Source: Kineococcus sp. NBC_00420
Lineage (GTDB): Bacteria > Actinomycetota > Actinomycetes > Actinomycetales > Kineococcaceae
Reading direction: 5' to 3'
Length of the DNA stretch: 64,000 nucleotides
NCBI RefSeq assembly: GCF_036021035.1
Contig: NZ_CP107930.1
Coordinates: 1,488,001-1,552,000 of the forward strand
The number at the start of each line of letters is the position of its first letter. Positions within the stretch are counted from its first letter, which is position 1. The notes beneath the pieces were generated by a model. That model was given only the letters and a program-made list of their open reading frames with translations. It was not told the origin of the DNA and searched no databases. The position numbers and the translations under genes were made by a program. Positions 27,272-36,257 of the stretch are shown here, one piece after another.

Positions 27272-30200
27272 GTGCTGGTCGTCCACGGGCTCTGGACCCG
27301 CGCGCAGACGCTCGTCCTCTGGGTCGAGGTGCCGCGCCGGCGTCCCGGCACCGCCCGGCCCGCCGACCTGACGGCCCTGGCCTCCCTCGCACCCCGCGCC
27401 ACGGCGCTGGCCGACGCCCTCTCCCGCCCGGCCGGCCGGACGGTGACGCTGCTGCTCCCGTGCACCCCGGCGGGGCGTCCGGCCGCCTCCACGGGGCGGC
27501 CGCGCGAGGACCTGCGGCTCGCCCCGGTGGAGGTGGACGTCGTGGAGCTCCCGGGGGCCCGGGCCGTCGAGGTCCTCGCCGAGGTCAGCGCGCAGCAGCC
27601 GCCCGTCTCCGACGGGTTGCGCTGGATCGCGCACGTCGCGGCGGGCGCCCGGGCGGCCGTCGACGCGGGGCACGTCGTCCCCAACCTCGTCGGCGACGGT
27701 GAGCGGTTCACCGCCCGCTGGATCCCCTTCCCGGACCGCGCGTTCCACCGCTGGCGCGCCGCCGTCGCCGAAGCCTGCCCACCGGTGCTGCGCGCCGAGC
27801 CCGGACCGGGACGCCACGACGGACCGCCGGCGGCCACCGCGGTCCTCGACGACGTCTGCACGCTCGTCGTCGACGTCCTCACCGCCGAGCGCACCGAGCG
27901 GGTCCGGCTGCACGACGTGCCGGAGGGCCCGAGCGTGCAGGGCTGGATCGGGGCACTGCAGCGGGGGGAACCCGTCCCGGACGCCGGGAACCTGCGGGCA
28001 CTGTCACGGCGGGTCCGCGAGTGGCACCGCAGCGGTGACGACGCCGGTTACGACGTCGTCCTGCGCGTCGTGGAACCCGAACCGTGGGAGGACGTTCCCG
28101 AGGAACTGGCCGACGGGAAGCTCGACACCCGCGAGTCCGACCAGGTCGCGGACCTGAACTGGCGGATCCAGACCCGGCTGCGCCCCTTGGACGACCCGAG
28201 TCTGACCCTCACCCTGGACCAGGCGCGGGCCGAGGGGGCGAGTTCCCCCGACGGTGAGGACCCGTTGCTGCTGATGCTCACGGGGACCGCCCGCGCCGGT
28301 GCCGTCCACCCGCCGTTGCGGCGCATCCTCGGCGGGACGGCACGACGCGGGGACGCGGCCGCCGAGGCCGGGGTGGAACTCTCGATCGAGGAACTGCTCG
28401 ACCTCGTCGAGAACGGCGGTCCGAAGCTCGCCGCCGCGGGGATCCCGCTGCAGCTCCCCCGGCACTGGACGAAGAAGGCGCTGTCGCTGTCCCTCAACGC
28501 CTCCGCCACCCAACCCGGGATGATCACCGATCCGCAGGTGCGCAAGGACGACCTCATCGCCTTCCAGTGGCAGGTCGCCCTCGGCGACTCCCCGATCACC
28601 GAGGCCGAACTCCTGGCCCTGGCCGCCTCCAAGGCCTCGCTGGTCCAGTTCCGCGGGGAGTGGGTCCAGGTCGACCTCGACACGTTGCGGCGCAGCGCGA
28701 ACTTCCTCCGCACCCGGGGCAACGGCAAGGCCTCGGTGCTGGACGTCCTCTCGATGGTCGGCGCCGGCCGCGACCTGCCGGCCCCGGTCACGGGGGTCGA
28801 CGCGCGCGGGATCCTCGGGGACGTGCTGTCGGGTGACGCCGCCCAGCGGTTGCCGGAACTCCCCGACCCGCCGGGGCTGCAGGCCGTCCTGCGGCCCTAC
28901 CAGCGCCGCGGTCTGACCTGGCTCGCGACGATGTCCGACCTCGGCCTCGGTGCCGTCCTCGCCGACGACATGGGGCTCGGCAAGACGTTGCAGTTGATCG
29001 CGTTGCTGCTGCACGAGAAACCCCGCGAACCGGGCCCGACCCTGCTGGTCTGCCCGATGTCGGTCGTCGGGAACTGGGCCGCGGAGGCGTCCCGGTTCGC
29101 GCCGGGGCTGCGGGTGCACGTCCAGCACGGGACGGGACGGCCCCGGGGCGCGGAGTTCGCGGCGGTCGCGGCGCAGCACGACCTGGTCGTCACGACGTAC
29201 GGGCTGCTGGTCCGCGACGTGGCCGACCTCGCCGCGGCGACATGGCACCGGGTCGCCCTCGACGAGGCCCAGTACGTGAAGAACGCCAACACCCGACAGG
29301 CCCGCGCCGTGCGGGCGATCCCGGCCGCGCACCGGGTCGCCCTGACCGGGACGCCCGTGGAGAACCGGCTGGAGGACCTGCGGGCCGTGCTCGACGCGAC
29401 GAACCCCGGACTCCTGGGCAGCGCCGCGAGCTTCCGGGACACCTTCGCCGTCCCCATCGAGAAGCTCGGCCACGAGGAACCCGCCCGTCGCCTCGCCGTC
29501 GTCACCCGACCCTTCGTGCTGCGCCGGGTCAAGACCGACCCCACCGTCGCCGGCGACCTGCCCGAGAAGATCGAGATGACCGTCCGGGCCAACCTCACCC
29601 CGGAGCAGGCGGCGCTCTACCGCAGGGTCGTCGACGAGCTCGTGAAACGGCTGGCGGACAAGGACTCCGACCCGGGCGGGATGTCCCGTCGCGGCCTGAT
29701 CCTCGCCACGCTGACCCGGTTGAAGCAGATCTGCAACCACCCCGCGCACTACCTCGGCGACTCCTCCGGGGTTCTGCACCGCGGGCGGCACCGGTCGGGG
29801 AAGCTGGAACTCCTCGACGACATCGTCACGTCGGCGCGGTCCGAGGGTGAGAAGGTCCTCTGCTTCACCCAGTTCGCCGAGTTCGGCCACATGCTCGGTC
29901 CGCACCTCGCCGATCGCACCGGGGAACCCGTGCCGTTCCTGCACGGCGGCGTCTCGCGACGGGGCCGCGACCGGATGGTCGCGGAGTTCTCCGAGTCCGA
30001 CGGACCGGGGGTCATGCTGCTCTCCCTCAAGGCGGGCGGCACCGGGCTGAACCTCACGGCGGCCAACCACGTCGTGCACGTCGACCGCTGGTGGAACCCC
30101 GCCGTCGAGGACCAGGCCACCGACCGGGCCTACCGGATCGGGCAGCACCGCCAGGTCCAGGTCCGCAAGCTCGTCAGCGTCGGAACGGTGGAGGAACGGG

Positions 30201-30334
30201 TGGACGCCATCATCACGCGGAAACGGGACCTGGCCGACTCCGTCGTCGGCAGCGGGGAGGGCTGGATCACCGAACTCGACGGGGACGCCCTGCGCGAACT
30301 CATCAGCCTCGGCGACGACGCGGTGGGCGACTGA
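27272..30334 (+). CDS. SNF2-family DEAD-like helicase / ATPase
   Basis: The 1020-residue protein carries an N-terminal SNF2-associated region and a C-terminal motor: PYQRRGLTWL Q-motif area, Walker A DDMGLGKT (about 565), DEAQ box in ALDEAQYVKN (about 663), LTGTPVENRLEDL, KQICNHPAHY, and motifs V-VI SLKAGGTGLNLTAANHV and DRAYRIGQ. Such proteins move along duplex DNA and remodel protein-DNA complexes. Its stop overlaps the ATG of the SWIM-domain gene (TGATG), the usual partner of bacterial SNF2 ATPases. Confidence 0.92.
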   Translation: MLVVHGLWTRAQTLVLWVEVPRRRPGTARPADLTALASLAPRATALADALSRPAGRTVTLLLPCTPAGRPAASTGRPREDLRLAPVEVDVVELPGARAVEVLAEVSAQQPPVSDGLRWIAHVAAGARAAVDAGHVVPNLVGDGERFTARWIPFPDRAFHRWRAAVAEACPPVLRAEPGPGRHDGPPAATAVLDDVCTLVVDVLTAERTERVRLHDVPEGPSVQGWIGALQRGEPVPDAGNLRALSRRVREWHRSGDDAGYDVVLRVVEPEPWEDVPEELADGKLDTRESDQVADLNWRIQTRLRPLDDPSLTLTLDQARAEGASSPDGEDPLLLMLTGTARAGAVHPPLRRILGGTARRGDAAAEAGVELSIEELLDLVENGGPKLAAAGIPLQLPRHWTKKALSLSLNASATQPGMITDPQVRKDDLIAFQWQVALGDSPITEAELLALAASKASLVQFRGEWVQVDLDTLRRSANFLRTRGNGKASVLDVLSMVGAGRDLPAPVTGVDARGILGDVLSGDAAQRLPELPDPPGLQAVLRPYQRRGLTWLATMSDLGLGAVLADDMGLGKTLQLIALLLHEKPREPGPTLLVCPMSVVGNWAAEASRFAPGLRVHVQHGTGRPRGAEFAAVAAQHDLVVTTYGLLVRDVADLAAATWHRVALDEAQYVKNANTRQARAVRAIPAAHRVALTGTPVENRLEDLRAVLDATNPGLLGSAASFRDTFAVPIEKLGHEEPARRLAVVTRPFVLRRVKTDPTVAGDLPEKIEMTVRANLTPEQAALYRRVVDELVKRLADKDSDPGGMSRRGLILATLTRLKQICNHPAHYLGDSSGVLHRGRHRSGKLELLDDIVTSARSEGEKVLCFTQFAEFGHMLGPHLADRTGEPVPFLHGGVSRRGRDRMVAEFSESDGPGVMLLSLKAGGTGLNLTAANHVVHVDRWWNPAVEDQATDRAYRIGQHRQVQVRKLVSVGTVEERVDAIITRKRDLADSVVGSGEGWITELDGDALRELISLGDDAVGD

Positions 30335-31128
30335 TGCCCGACTGGGAGCAGTACGGCCGGCGGCGCGCGGGCGGGGGCCCGAAGCTGCGGTCGCAACGCG
30401 GCCGGATCGCGCAGAACTGGTGGTCCCAGCGGTTCACCGCCGCGCTCGAACGCACCGGTGACGCCGGGAGGCTGGCCCGGGGCCGGACGTACGCGCGGGC
30501 GGGGCAGGTCGTCGAACTGACCCCGCGACCGGGGGCGGTCGGCGCCCGGGTGCAGGGGTCCCGGCCCCGGCCCTACCTGGTCGAGATCCTCGTCCGCCGG
30601 TGGTCGGCCTCCGAGGTCGAGGCCGTCGTCGCGACCGTCGTCGAGAACCCGTTGCTGCTGGCCCCGCTGTTCGAGGGTGACGTCCCGCCGGGACTGGTGG
30701 ACCTGCTGTCCGGCATCGGGATCGAACTCCTGCCCGAGGACGCCGAGGTCGAGTACGACTGCAGCTGCCCCGACGACGGGGAACCCTGCAAGCACGCCGC
30801 GGCCGTCGTCTACGCCCTCGCCGAACGGCTCGACGCCGAACCCGCCACGACGCTGACCCTGCGCGGGGTGGAACTCGGGGACCTCGTGCGTCGCATCACC
30901 ACCGCCGCCTCCGGACCCTCCGAACCCGTGGAGGATCTGTCCCGCCACGTCGCGACGTTCCACCGCAGCGGCGGGCCGCTGCCCGAGCTGGGGGTCGCAC
31001 GCCGGATCCCGGGCCGGACCGTGGTCGACGACCTCGACGACCTCGTCCTCGGTCCCGGCGCCGCAGGGATCGCCGACGTCCTGCGGCCCTGCTACGTGGC
31101 CTTGAGCTCCCGCTCGTCGCGCCGGTAG
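30334..31128 (+). CDS. SWIM zinc-finger protein, partner of the SNF2 ATPase
   Basis: The 264-residue protein contains the SWIM motif CSCPDDGEPCKHAAAVVYALAE (Cys-x-Cys, later Cys-x-His), a zinc finger that binds DNA or protein. ATG 30334 shares one base with the SNF2 stop, implying translational coupling and joint function in DNA repair or remodelling. Its last 37 bp overlap the convergent amidotransferase gene. Confidence 0.85.
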   Translation: MPDWEQYGRRRAGGGPKLRSQRGRIAQNWWSQRFTAALERTGDAGRLARGRTYARAGQVVELTPRPGAVGARVQGSRPRPYLVEILVRRWSASEVEAVVATVVENPLLLAPLFEGDVPPGLVDLLSGIGIELLPEDAEVEYDCSCPDDGEPCKHAAAVVYALAERLDAEPATTLTLRGVELGDLVRRITTAASGPSEPVEDLSRHVATFHRSGGPLPELGVARRIPGRTVVDDLDDLVLGPGAAGIADVLRPCYVALSSRSSRR

Positions 31129-31847
31129 CGCCGCACGAAACCCCGGAGCAGCGCCGTCGCCGCCGTGGCCTCGGAGCGGCGCAACTGCGCGACGACCTCG
31201 TCGTACTCCGCCGGGTCGAAGTACCCCTCGTGCCGGTAGACCGCGACCCGCTCCAGGATGCCCTCGACGTCGAGTTCGGGGTGGAACTGGGTGGCGTACT
31301 GGTGGTCCCCGACGCGGAAGGCCTGCACGGGGCACGTCGGGGAGGACGCCAGGACGACGGCGTGCGGGGGGAGGTCCCGGACCGCCTCCTTGTGACCGAC
31401 GAAGGCGTCGAACGTCGAGGGCAGGGAACCGAAGAGGGGGTCGGCCCGGCCGGCCGCGGTGAGCGTCACCGGGACCGTGCCGATGGGTTCGCCGTGGGTG
31501 TGGTCGACGGTCCCACCCTGGTGCACCCCCAGGGTCCCCACCCCGTAGCAGGCGCCGAGGAACGGCACGTCCTCCTCGATGACCCGGTCCATCAGCCCGG
31601 AGAGTTCGCGCTCCACCCGCCGCTGGACCGGGGACTTCGTCTCCTCCGGGTCGCTCGTGCAGAACGGGCTGCCGCCGAGGAGGATCCCGGAGAACTCCGC
31701 CAGGTCCAGCTCCGGCAGCGGGTCGCGCTCCAACCGGACCCGCCGCAGCTCCCCCGGCCCGAACTCCCCGTAGCGCAGGAACGCCTCGTACTCCGACGCC
31801 GCGACGGCGTCGTCGGCACGGGTCGCCAGCAGCAGGAACGGTCTCAC
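31092..31847 (-). CDS. Class I glutamine amidotransferase-like protein
   Basis: The 251-residue protein has the GATase elbow GACYGVGTLG with the nucleophile Cys, an upstream GILLGGSPF segment, and the His-Glu pair in ATQFHPELD. It is a stand-alone amidotransferase of the GMP-synthase-like group, which release ammonia from glutamine or act as gamma-glutamyl hydrolases. It is convergent with the SWIM gene, overlapping 37 bp, and upstream of the glpD terminator. Confidence 0.8.
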   Translation of the reverse strand: MRPFLLLATRADDAVAASEYEAFLRYGEFGPGELRRVRLERDPLPELDLAEFSGILLGGSPFCTSDPEETKSPVQRRVERELSGLMDRVIEEDVPFLGACYGVGTLGVHQGGTVDHTHGEPIGTVPVTLTAAGRADPLFGSLPSTFDAFVGHKEAVRDLPPHAVVLASSPTCPVQAFRVGDHQYATQFHPELDVEGILERVAVYRHEGYFDPAEYDEVVAQLRRSEATAATALLRGFVRRYRRDERELKAT

Positions 31848-31891
31848 GGACGTGACCCTAGATCGCGCTCCCGCCCGGCGCAGGGTGAACG

Positions 31892-31928
31892 CCGCAGGCC
31901 CCCACCCCGTCGGGGTGAGGGCCTGCGG
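31892..31928 (-). terminator. Strong hairpin after glpD
   Basis: CCGCAGGCCC (31892-31901) pairs with GGGCCTGCGG (31919-31928), with a further CACCCC/GGGGTG inner stem. It lies 11 bp beyond the glpD stop and should end the glpFKD transcript. Confidence 0.75.
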
Positions 31929-31938
31929 GCTCAGCGGA

Positions 31939-33684
31939 TCAGACGGGGACGATCTCCGGCGCCTGCAGCCGCACGGCGTCGGCGGAGGCGTCGTCCGGCT
32001 GTTCCTGCGAGGCGCGTTCGGCGGCCACGCGCTGCTGGTAGGTCTTGACCTCGGTGGAACGACGTTCGTCGTCCCAGCCCAGCGGCCCGGCCATCAGGTC
32101 GGCCGCGAGTTCCGCGGTCTCGGTGCCGCGGTCGTAGGTCTCGATCGAGATCCGGGTGCGGCGGGCGAGGACGTCGTCGAGGTGACGGGCACCCTCGTGG
32201 GTCACCGCGTAGACGACCTCGGCCTTCAGGTAGTCGTCCGCGTGCGGCAGGGCCTCACCCAGCGTCGGGTCCGCCGCGACGAGCGCGAGGACCTCGTCGA
32301 TCGCCGAGCCGTAGCGGTTCAGCAGGTGCTCGACGTGGTCGACGTGGATGCCGGCCTGCGCCGCCAGGGCGTGACGACGGTTCCACATCGCGTGGTACCC
32401 CTCGGCCCCGACCAGCGGGACGTTCTCGGTCGTGGAGACCGGGATCTTCCCGTCGAGACCGTCGACGGCCACGTCCACGGCGTCCTTGGCCATGACGCGG
32501 TAGGTCGTGTACTTCCCGCCCGCGACGACGACGAGACCCGGGACGGGGTGGCCGACGACGTGCTCGCGGGAGAGCTTGGAGGTCGACTCCGACTCCCCCG
32601 ACAGCAGCGGACGGAGGCCCGCGAAGACGCCCTGGACGTCCTTGCGGGTCAGCGGGGACTTCAGCACCGAGTTGGCGTGCTCGAGGACGTAGTCGATGTC
32701 GGCGCTGGTCGCGGCCGGGTGGGCCTTGTCCATCGTCCAGTCGGTGTCGGTCGTCCCGATGATCCAGTGCCGGCCCCAGGGGATGATGAAGAGGACGGAC
32801 TTCTCGGTCCGCAGGATCACACCGGTCTTGGACTGGATGCGGTCGCGCGGGACGACGAGGTGGATGCCCTTGGACGCCCGGACCTTGAACTGCCCGCGGG
32901 CGTTCACCAGTTCCTGCGTCTCGTCGGTCCAGACACCCGTCGCGTTGATGACCTGCTTGGAGCGGACCTTGATCTCGGCCCCGGTCTCGAGGTCCACGAG
33001 GACCGCACCGATGACGCGCTCACCCTCGCGGATGAACTCCTTCACCCGGGTGCGGTTGGCGATCATGGCCCCGTAGGTCGCCGCGGTGCGGGCGATCATC
33101 ATGGTGTGGCGGGCGTCGTCGACCTGGCCGTCGTAGTACTGGATCGCGCCGACCATGGCGTCCTTGCGCAGACCGGGGGCCTCCTTGGCGACACCGCGCC
33201 GCGTGAGGTGGCGGTGCAGCGGGAAGCCCTTGTTGTTGCCCCCCGAGATCGCCATGCCGTCGTAGAGCGCGATGCCCGAGCCGATGTAGGGACGCTCCAC
33301 GAGGCGCTTGGACAGCGGGTAGAGGAACGGCACCGGCTTCACCAGGTGCGGGGCGAGCTTGTTGCGCAGCAGACCGCGCTCGCTCAGCGCCTCGTGCACC
33401 AGCGCGAAGTCCAGCATCTCCAGGTAGCGCAGGCCACCGTGGATCAGCTTCGAGGACCGGCTCGAGGTACCCGACGCCCAGTCCCGTGCCTCGACCATCG
33501 CGGTGCGCAGACCGCGGGTCACCGCGTCGAGCGCGGCTCCCGTCCCGACGACGCCGCCACCGATGACGAGGACGTCGAGTTCACCTTCTGCCATCTCGCG
33601 CAGCGCGTCTTCCCGTGCCTGCGGTGACAGTGCCTTGATCTCCACGTCCTGCTCCTCAACCTCTTCGTGCGGGTCCTGCTCCAT
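31939..33684 (-). CDS. glpD: Aerobic glycerol-3-phosphate dehydrogenase
   Basis: The 581-residue flavoprotein has the FAD fold VLVIGGGVVGTGAALDAVTRGL, the ARDWASGTSSRSSKLIHGGLRYLE hallmark and GLRPLLS. It oxidises glycerol-3-phosphate to dihydroxyacetone phosphate at the membrane, passing electrons to quinone. It is the last gene of glpF-glpK-glpD; 49 bp separate it from glpK, including a GC-rich hairpin (33695-33715). The charged 30-residue N-terminal extension (EEVEEQDVEIKAL) is slightly longer than usual. Confidence 0.93.
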   Translation of the reverse strand: MEQDPHEEVEEQDVEIKALSPQAREDALREMAEGELDVLVIGGGVVGTGAALDAVTRGLRTAMVEARDWASGTSSRSSKLIHGGLRYLEMLDFALVHEALSERGLLRNKLAPHLVKPVPFLYPLSKRLVERPYIGSGIALYDGMAISGGNNKGFPLHRHLTRRGVAKEAPGLRKDAMVGAIQYYDGQVDDARHTMMIARTAATYGAMIANRTRVKEFIREGERVIGAVLVDLETGAEIKVRSKQVINATGVWTDETQELVNARGQFKVRASKGIHLVVPRDRIQSKTGVILRTEKSVLFIIPWGRHWIIGTTDTDWTMDKAHPAATSADIDYVLEHANSVLKSPLTRKDVQGVFAGLRPLLSGESESTSKLSREHVVGHPVPGLVVVAGGKYTTYRVMAKDAVDVAVDGLDGKIPVSTTENVPLVGAEGYHAMWNRRHALAAQAGIHVDHVEHLLNRYGSAIDEVLALVAADPTLGEALPHADDYLKAEVVYAVTHEGARHLDDVLARRTRISIETYDRGTETAELAADLMAGPLGWDDERRSTEVKTYQQRVAAERASQEQPDDASADAVRLQAPEIVPV

Positions 33685-33694
33685 GGTGTGCGCC

Positions 33695-33715
33695 GGGCGC
33701 GCATCGCGCGCGCCC
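33695..33715 (-). other. Intercistronic hairpin between glpK and glpD
   Basis: GGGCGCGC (33695-33702) pairs with GCGCGCCC (33708-33715) over a 5-base loop. It may stabilise or attenuate the transcript between the two genes. Function is inferred only from structure and position. Confidence 0.5.
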
Positions 33716-33733
33716 GACGCGTTCAGGGGTGGG

Positions 33734-35266
33734 TCAGTCGACGTCGACCCAGTTCAGCGTGCGCTCCACGGCCTTCTTCCAGCCGGTGTAACCGTCCTTG
33801 CGCTGCTCCTCGTTCCAGGTCGGCTCCCAGCGCGCGCCCTCGTTCCAGTTCTCGCGCAGCTCGTCGAGGTTCTTCCAGAACCCGACGGCCAGGCCGGCGG
33901 CGTAGGCCGCGCCCAGCGCCGTCGTCTCGGCCACGACGGGCTTGGAGACGGGGACGCCGAGGATGTCGGCCTGCAGCTGCATGCAGAGCTGGTTGGCGGT
34001 GATGCCGCCGTCGACCTTGAGCACCTCGACCTCGACGCCGGAGTCGGCGGTCATGGCCTCGGTGACGTCGCGGCTCTGGTAGCAGATCGCCTCCAGCGCG
34101 GCCCGGGCGATGTGCGCGTTGGTGTTGTAGCGCGAGAGCCCGACGATGGCGCCGCGGGCGTCGGAGCGCCAGTACGGCGCGAACAACCCGGAGAAGGCCG
34201 GCACGAAGTAGCAGCCGCCGGAGTCCTCCACCTGGCGGGCCAGCGACTCCGACTCCCCGGCACCGGAGATGATGCCGAGCTGGTCGCGCAGCCACTGGAT
34301 GGCCGAACCGGTGACGGCGATCGAGCCCTCGAGGGCGTAGACCGGCTTGTCGTCGTTGAACTGGTAGCAGACCGTGGTCAGCAGCCCGGCCTTGGAGCGC
34401 ACGAGCTCCTCACCGGTGTTCAGCAGCATGAAGTTGCCGGTGCCGTAGGTGTTCTTGGCCATGCCGGGGTCGAAGCAGACCTGCCCGACCATGGCGGCCT
34501 GCTGGTCGCCGAGGATCCCGGTCAGCTTGACCTTGCCGCCCAGGGGGCCGGTCTCCAGGGTCTCGCCGTAGCCCTCGGTGTAGGAGGACGGCTTGATCTC
34601 GGGCAGCATCTGGCGGGGGATGCCGAAGATCGCGAGCAGCTCGTCGTCCCAGTCGAGGGTCTCGAGGTCCATCAGCATCGTGCGGCTGGCGTTGGTGACG
34701 TCGGTGACGTGGGCGCCGCCGCGCGGGCCGCCGGTGAGGTTCCAGATCAGCCAGGAGTCGGTGTTGCCGAAGATGGCGTCACCCTTCTCCGCGGCCTCGC
34801 GCACCCCGTCGACGTTCTCGAGGATCCACTGGATCTTGCCGCCGGAGAAGTACGTGGCGGGCGGCAGACCGGTCTTCTGGCGGATCTTCTGGCCGCGCTC
34901 GTCGCGGTCCAGGGCCGAGGCGATCCGGTCGGTGCGGGTGTCCTGCCAGACGATCGCGTTGTAGTACGGGCGACCGGTGGTCTTGTTCCAGACGACGGCG
35001 GTCTCGCGCTGGTTGGTGATGCCCAGGGCGGCGAGGTCCTTGTAGGTCAGGTTGGCCTGGCGCAGACCGGACTGGATGACCGAGCTGGTGCGCTCCCAGA
35101 TCTCGATCGGGTCGTGCTCGACCCAGCCGGGCTTGGACATGATCTGGGTGTGCTCGAGCTGGTACTTGGCGATCTCGTTGCCGCCGTGGTCGAAGACCAT
35201 GAAGCGGCTGGAGGTGGTGCCCTGGTCGACGGCGCCGACGTACTGGGGTCCGCTGGTGTCTGCCAT
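33734..35266 (-). CDS. glpK: Glycerol kinase, second copy
   Basis: The 510-residue kinase shows [60 protein letters not shown] and [15 protein letters not shown]. It phosphorylates glycerol brought in by the adjacent GlpF. ATG 35266 follows GAGAAGAC. It lies between glpF and glpD in one operon and is the main catabolic copy by context. It and the copy at 17731 share the family motifs but diverge throughout, so they are not a recent duplication. Confidence 0.93.
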   Translation of the reverse strand: MADTSGPQYVGAVDQGTTSSRFMVFDHGGNEIAKYQLEHTQIMSKPGWVEHDPIEIWERTSSVIQSGLRQANLTYKDLAALGITNQRETAVVWNKTTGRPYYNAIVWQDTRTDRIASALDRDERGQKIRQKTGLPPATYFSGGKIQWILENVDGVREAAEKGDAIFGNTDSWLIWNLTGGPRGGAHVTDVTNASRTMLMDLETLDWDDELLAIFGIPRQMLPEIKPSSYTEGYGETLETGPLGGKVKLTGILGDQQAAMVGQVCFDPGMAKNTYGTGNFMLLNTGEELVRSKAGLLTTVCYQFNDDKPVYALEGSIAVTGSAIQWLRDQLGIISGAGESESLARQVEDSGGCYFVPAFSGLFAPYWRSDARGAIVGLSRYNTNAHIARAALEAICYQSRDVTEAMTADSGVEVEVLKVDGGITANQLCMQLQADILGVPVSKPVVAETTALGAAYAAGLAVGFWKNLDELRENWNEGARWEPTWNEEQRKDGYTGWKKAVERTLNWVDVD

Positions 35267-35301
35267 GTCTTCTCGTCCGTCTCTCTGCGTTGAGTGGTCG
35301 G

Positions 35302-36144
35302 TCAGTCTTCGGTGAGGACGCGGCCCTCGGGCTCCGGGGCGTCCTCGTCGGGCAGGTGGCGCTCGACGAGCACCTTGTACAGCGCACCGCCGATGAGACC
35401 ACCCAGGATCGGGGCGACGATCGGGACCCAGAAGTAGAACGCCCCACCGGGTTCGCGCATGGCGGTGGAGTACCCGGTCACGAACGAGGCGAGCCGGGGG
35501 CCGAAGTCGCGGGCCGGGTTGATGGCGTAGCCGGCGTTGCTGCCCCACGCCATCCCGATGCCGACCACGATGAGGCCGACGATGAACGGCGCGAGGTTCG
35601 CGCCCGGGGGCATGGCCTTCGCCTGGGAGACCGCGAAGATCAGGAACACGAGGATCGCGGTGCCGAGGACCTGGTCGAGGAACGCGCCGCCGACGCTGAC
35701 GTTCGCGCCGGGCAGCGTGGAGAAGATCCCCTGGCTGGTGTACGTGTGCCCCGGGTCGAGCGCGTCGATCGGGCCGGCGTAGACCCAGCGGACGAGCAGT
35801 GCGGCCACGAACGCCCCGAGGAACTGCGCCACGCTGTAGGGCAGGACCTTCTTCCAGGAGAAGCCCTGGAAGGCGGCGAGCGCGATGGTGACCGCGGGGT
35901 TCAGGTGGGCGCCGGTCGTGCGGCCGGCGACGTAGATGCCGAAGGTGACCCCGAGGCCCCAGGCCCAGTGGATCGAGTCGTCCCCGCCGTTCTTGCCGGC
36001 CACGACCTGGGCGACGACACCGACGCCGAAGAGGATGAGGATCGCGGTACCGGCGAACTCCGCGAGGAGCTCACCGGCGAGCGTGGGTTTGCGACGGACC
36101 GTGGCCGCGGGCGCGGCGGACTCCGTCGACGAGCTGTGGGACAT
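35302..36144 (-). CDS. glpF: Glycerol facilitator (aquaglyceroporin)
   Basis: The 280-residue membrane protein has the two half-helix motifs of aquaporins, NPAVT and NPARD. The Asp after NPAR is characteristic of glycerol facilitators rather than water-only channels. Six membrane helices are visible. ATG 36144 follows GGAG. First gene of glpFKD; promoter and operator-like palindrome lie upstream at 36197-36251. Confidence 0.92.
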   Translation of the reverse strand: MSHSSSTESAAPAATVRRKPTLAGELLAEFAGTAILILFGVGVVAQVVAGKNGGDDSIHWAWGLGVTFGIYVAGRTTGAHLNPAVTIALAAFQGFSWKKVLPYSVAQFLGAFVAALLVRWVYAGPIDALDPGHTYTSQGIFSTLPGANVSVGGAFLDQVLGTAILVFLIFAVSQAKAMPPGANLAPFIVGLIVVGIGMAWGSNAGYAINPARDFGPRLASFVTGYSTAMREPGGAFYFWVPIVAPILGGLIGGALYKVLVERHLPDEDAPEPEGRVLTED

Positions 36145-36196
36145 GGGAACTCCACGTTGAGTCGGGCGTGCAGACGGCGAAGTTGCCGTGGTCTGG

Positions 36197-36225
36197 AAGG
36201 TAGGAGGGGTCAGGACCGGCGTCAA
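36197..36225 (-). promoter_or_regulatory. glpFKD promoter
   Basis: On the minus strand: -35 TTGACG (36220-36225), 17-bp spacer, -10 TACCTT (36197-36202). This is a near-consensus housekeeping promoter about 50 bp before the glpF start. Confidence 0.7.
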
Positions 36226-36232
36226 CGCGTCT

Positions 36233-36251
36233 CGTTCGACCATGTCGAACG
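36233..36251. promoter_or_regulatory. Perfect palindromic operator upstream of glpF
   Basis: CGTTCGAC-CAT-GTCGAACG is a perfect 8-3-8 inverted repeat placed 7 bp upstream of the glpF -35. The position fits an IclR-type regulator such as the one encoded at 16950-17702; an effect on the divergent EAL-DICT gene (from 36258) is also possible. Binding is inferred. Confidence 0.6.
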
Positions 36252-36257
36252 CTTCTC

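Noticed and set aside
28004-30148. 714-codon minus-strand frame over the SNF2 gene
   Set aside because: Antisense shadow; the plus strand has all SNF2 helicase motifs.
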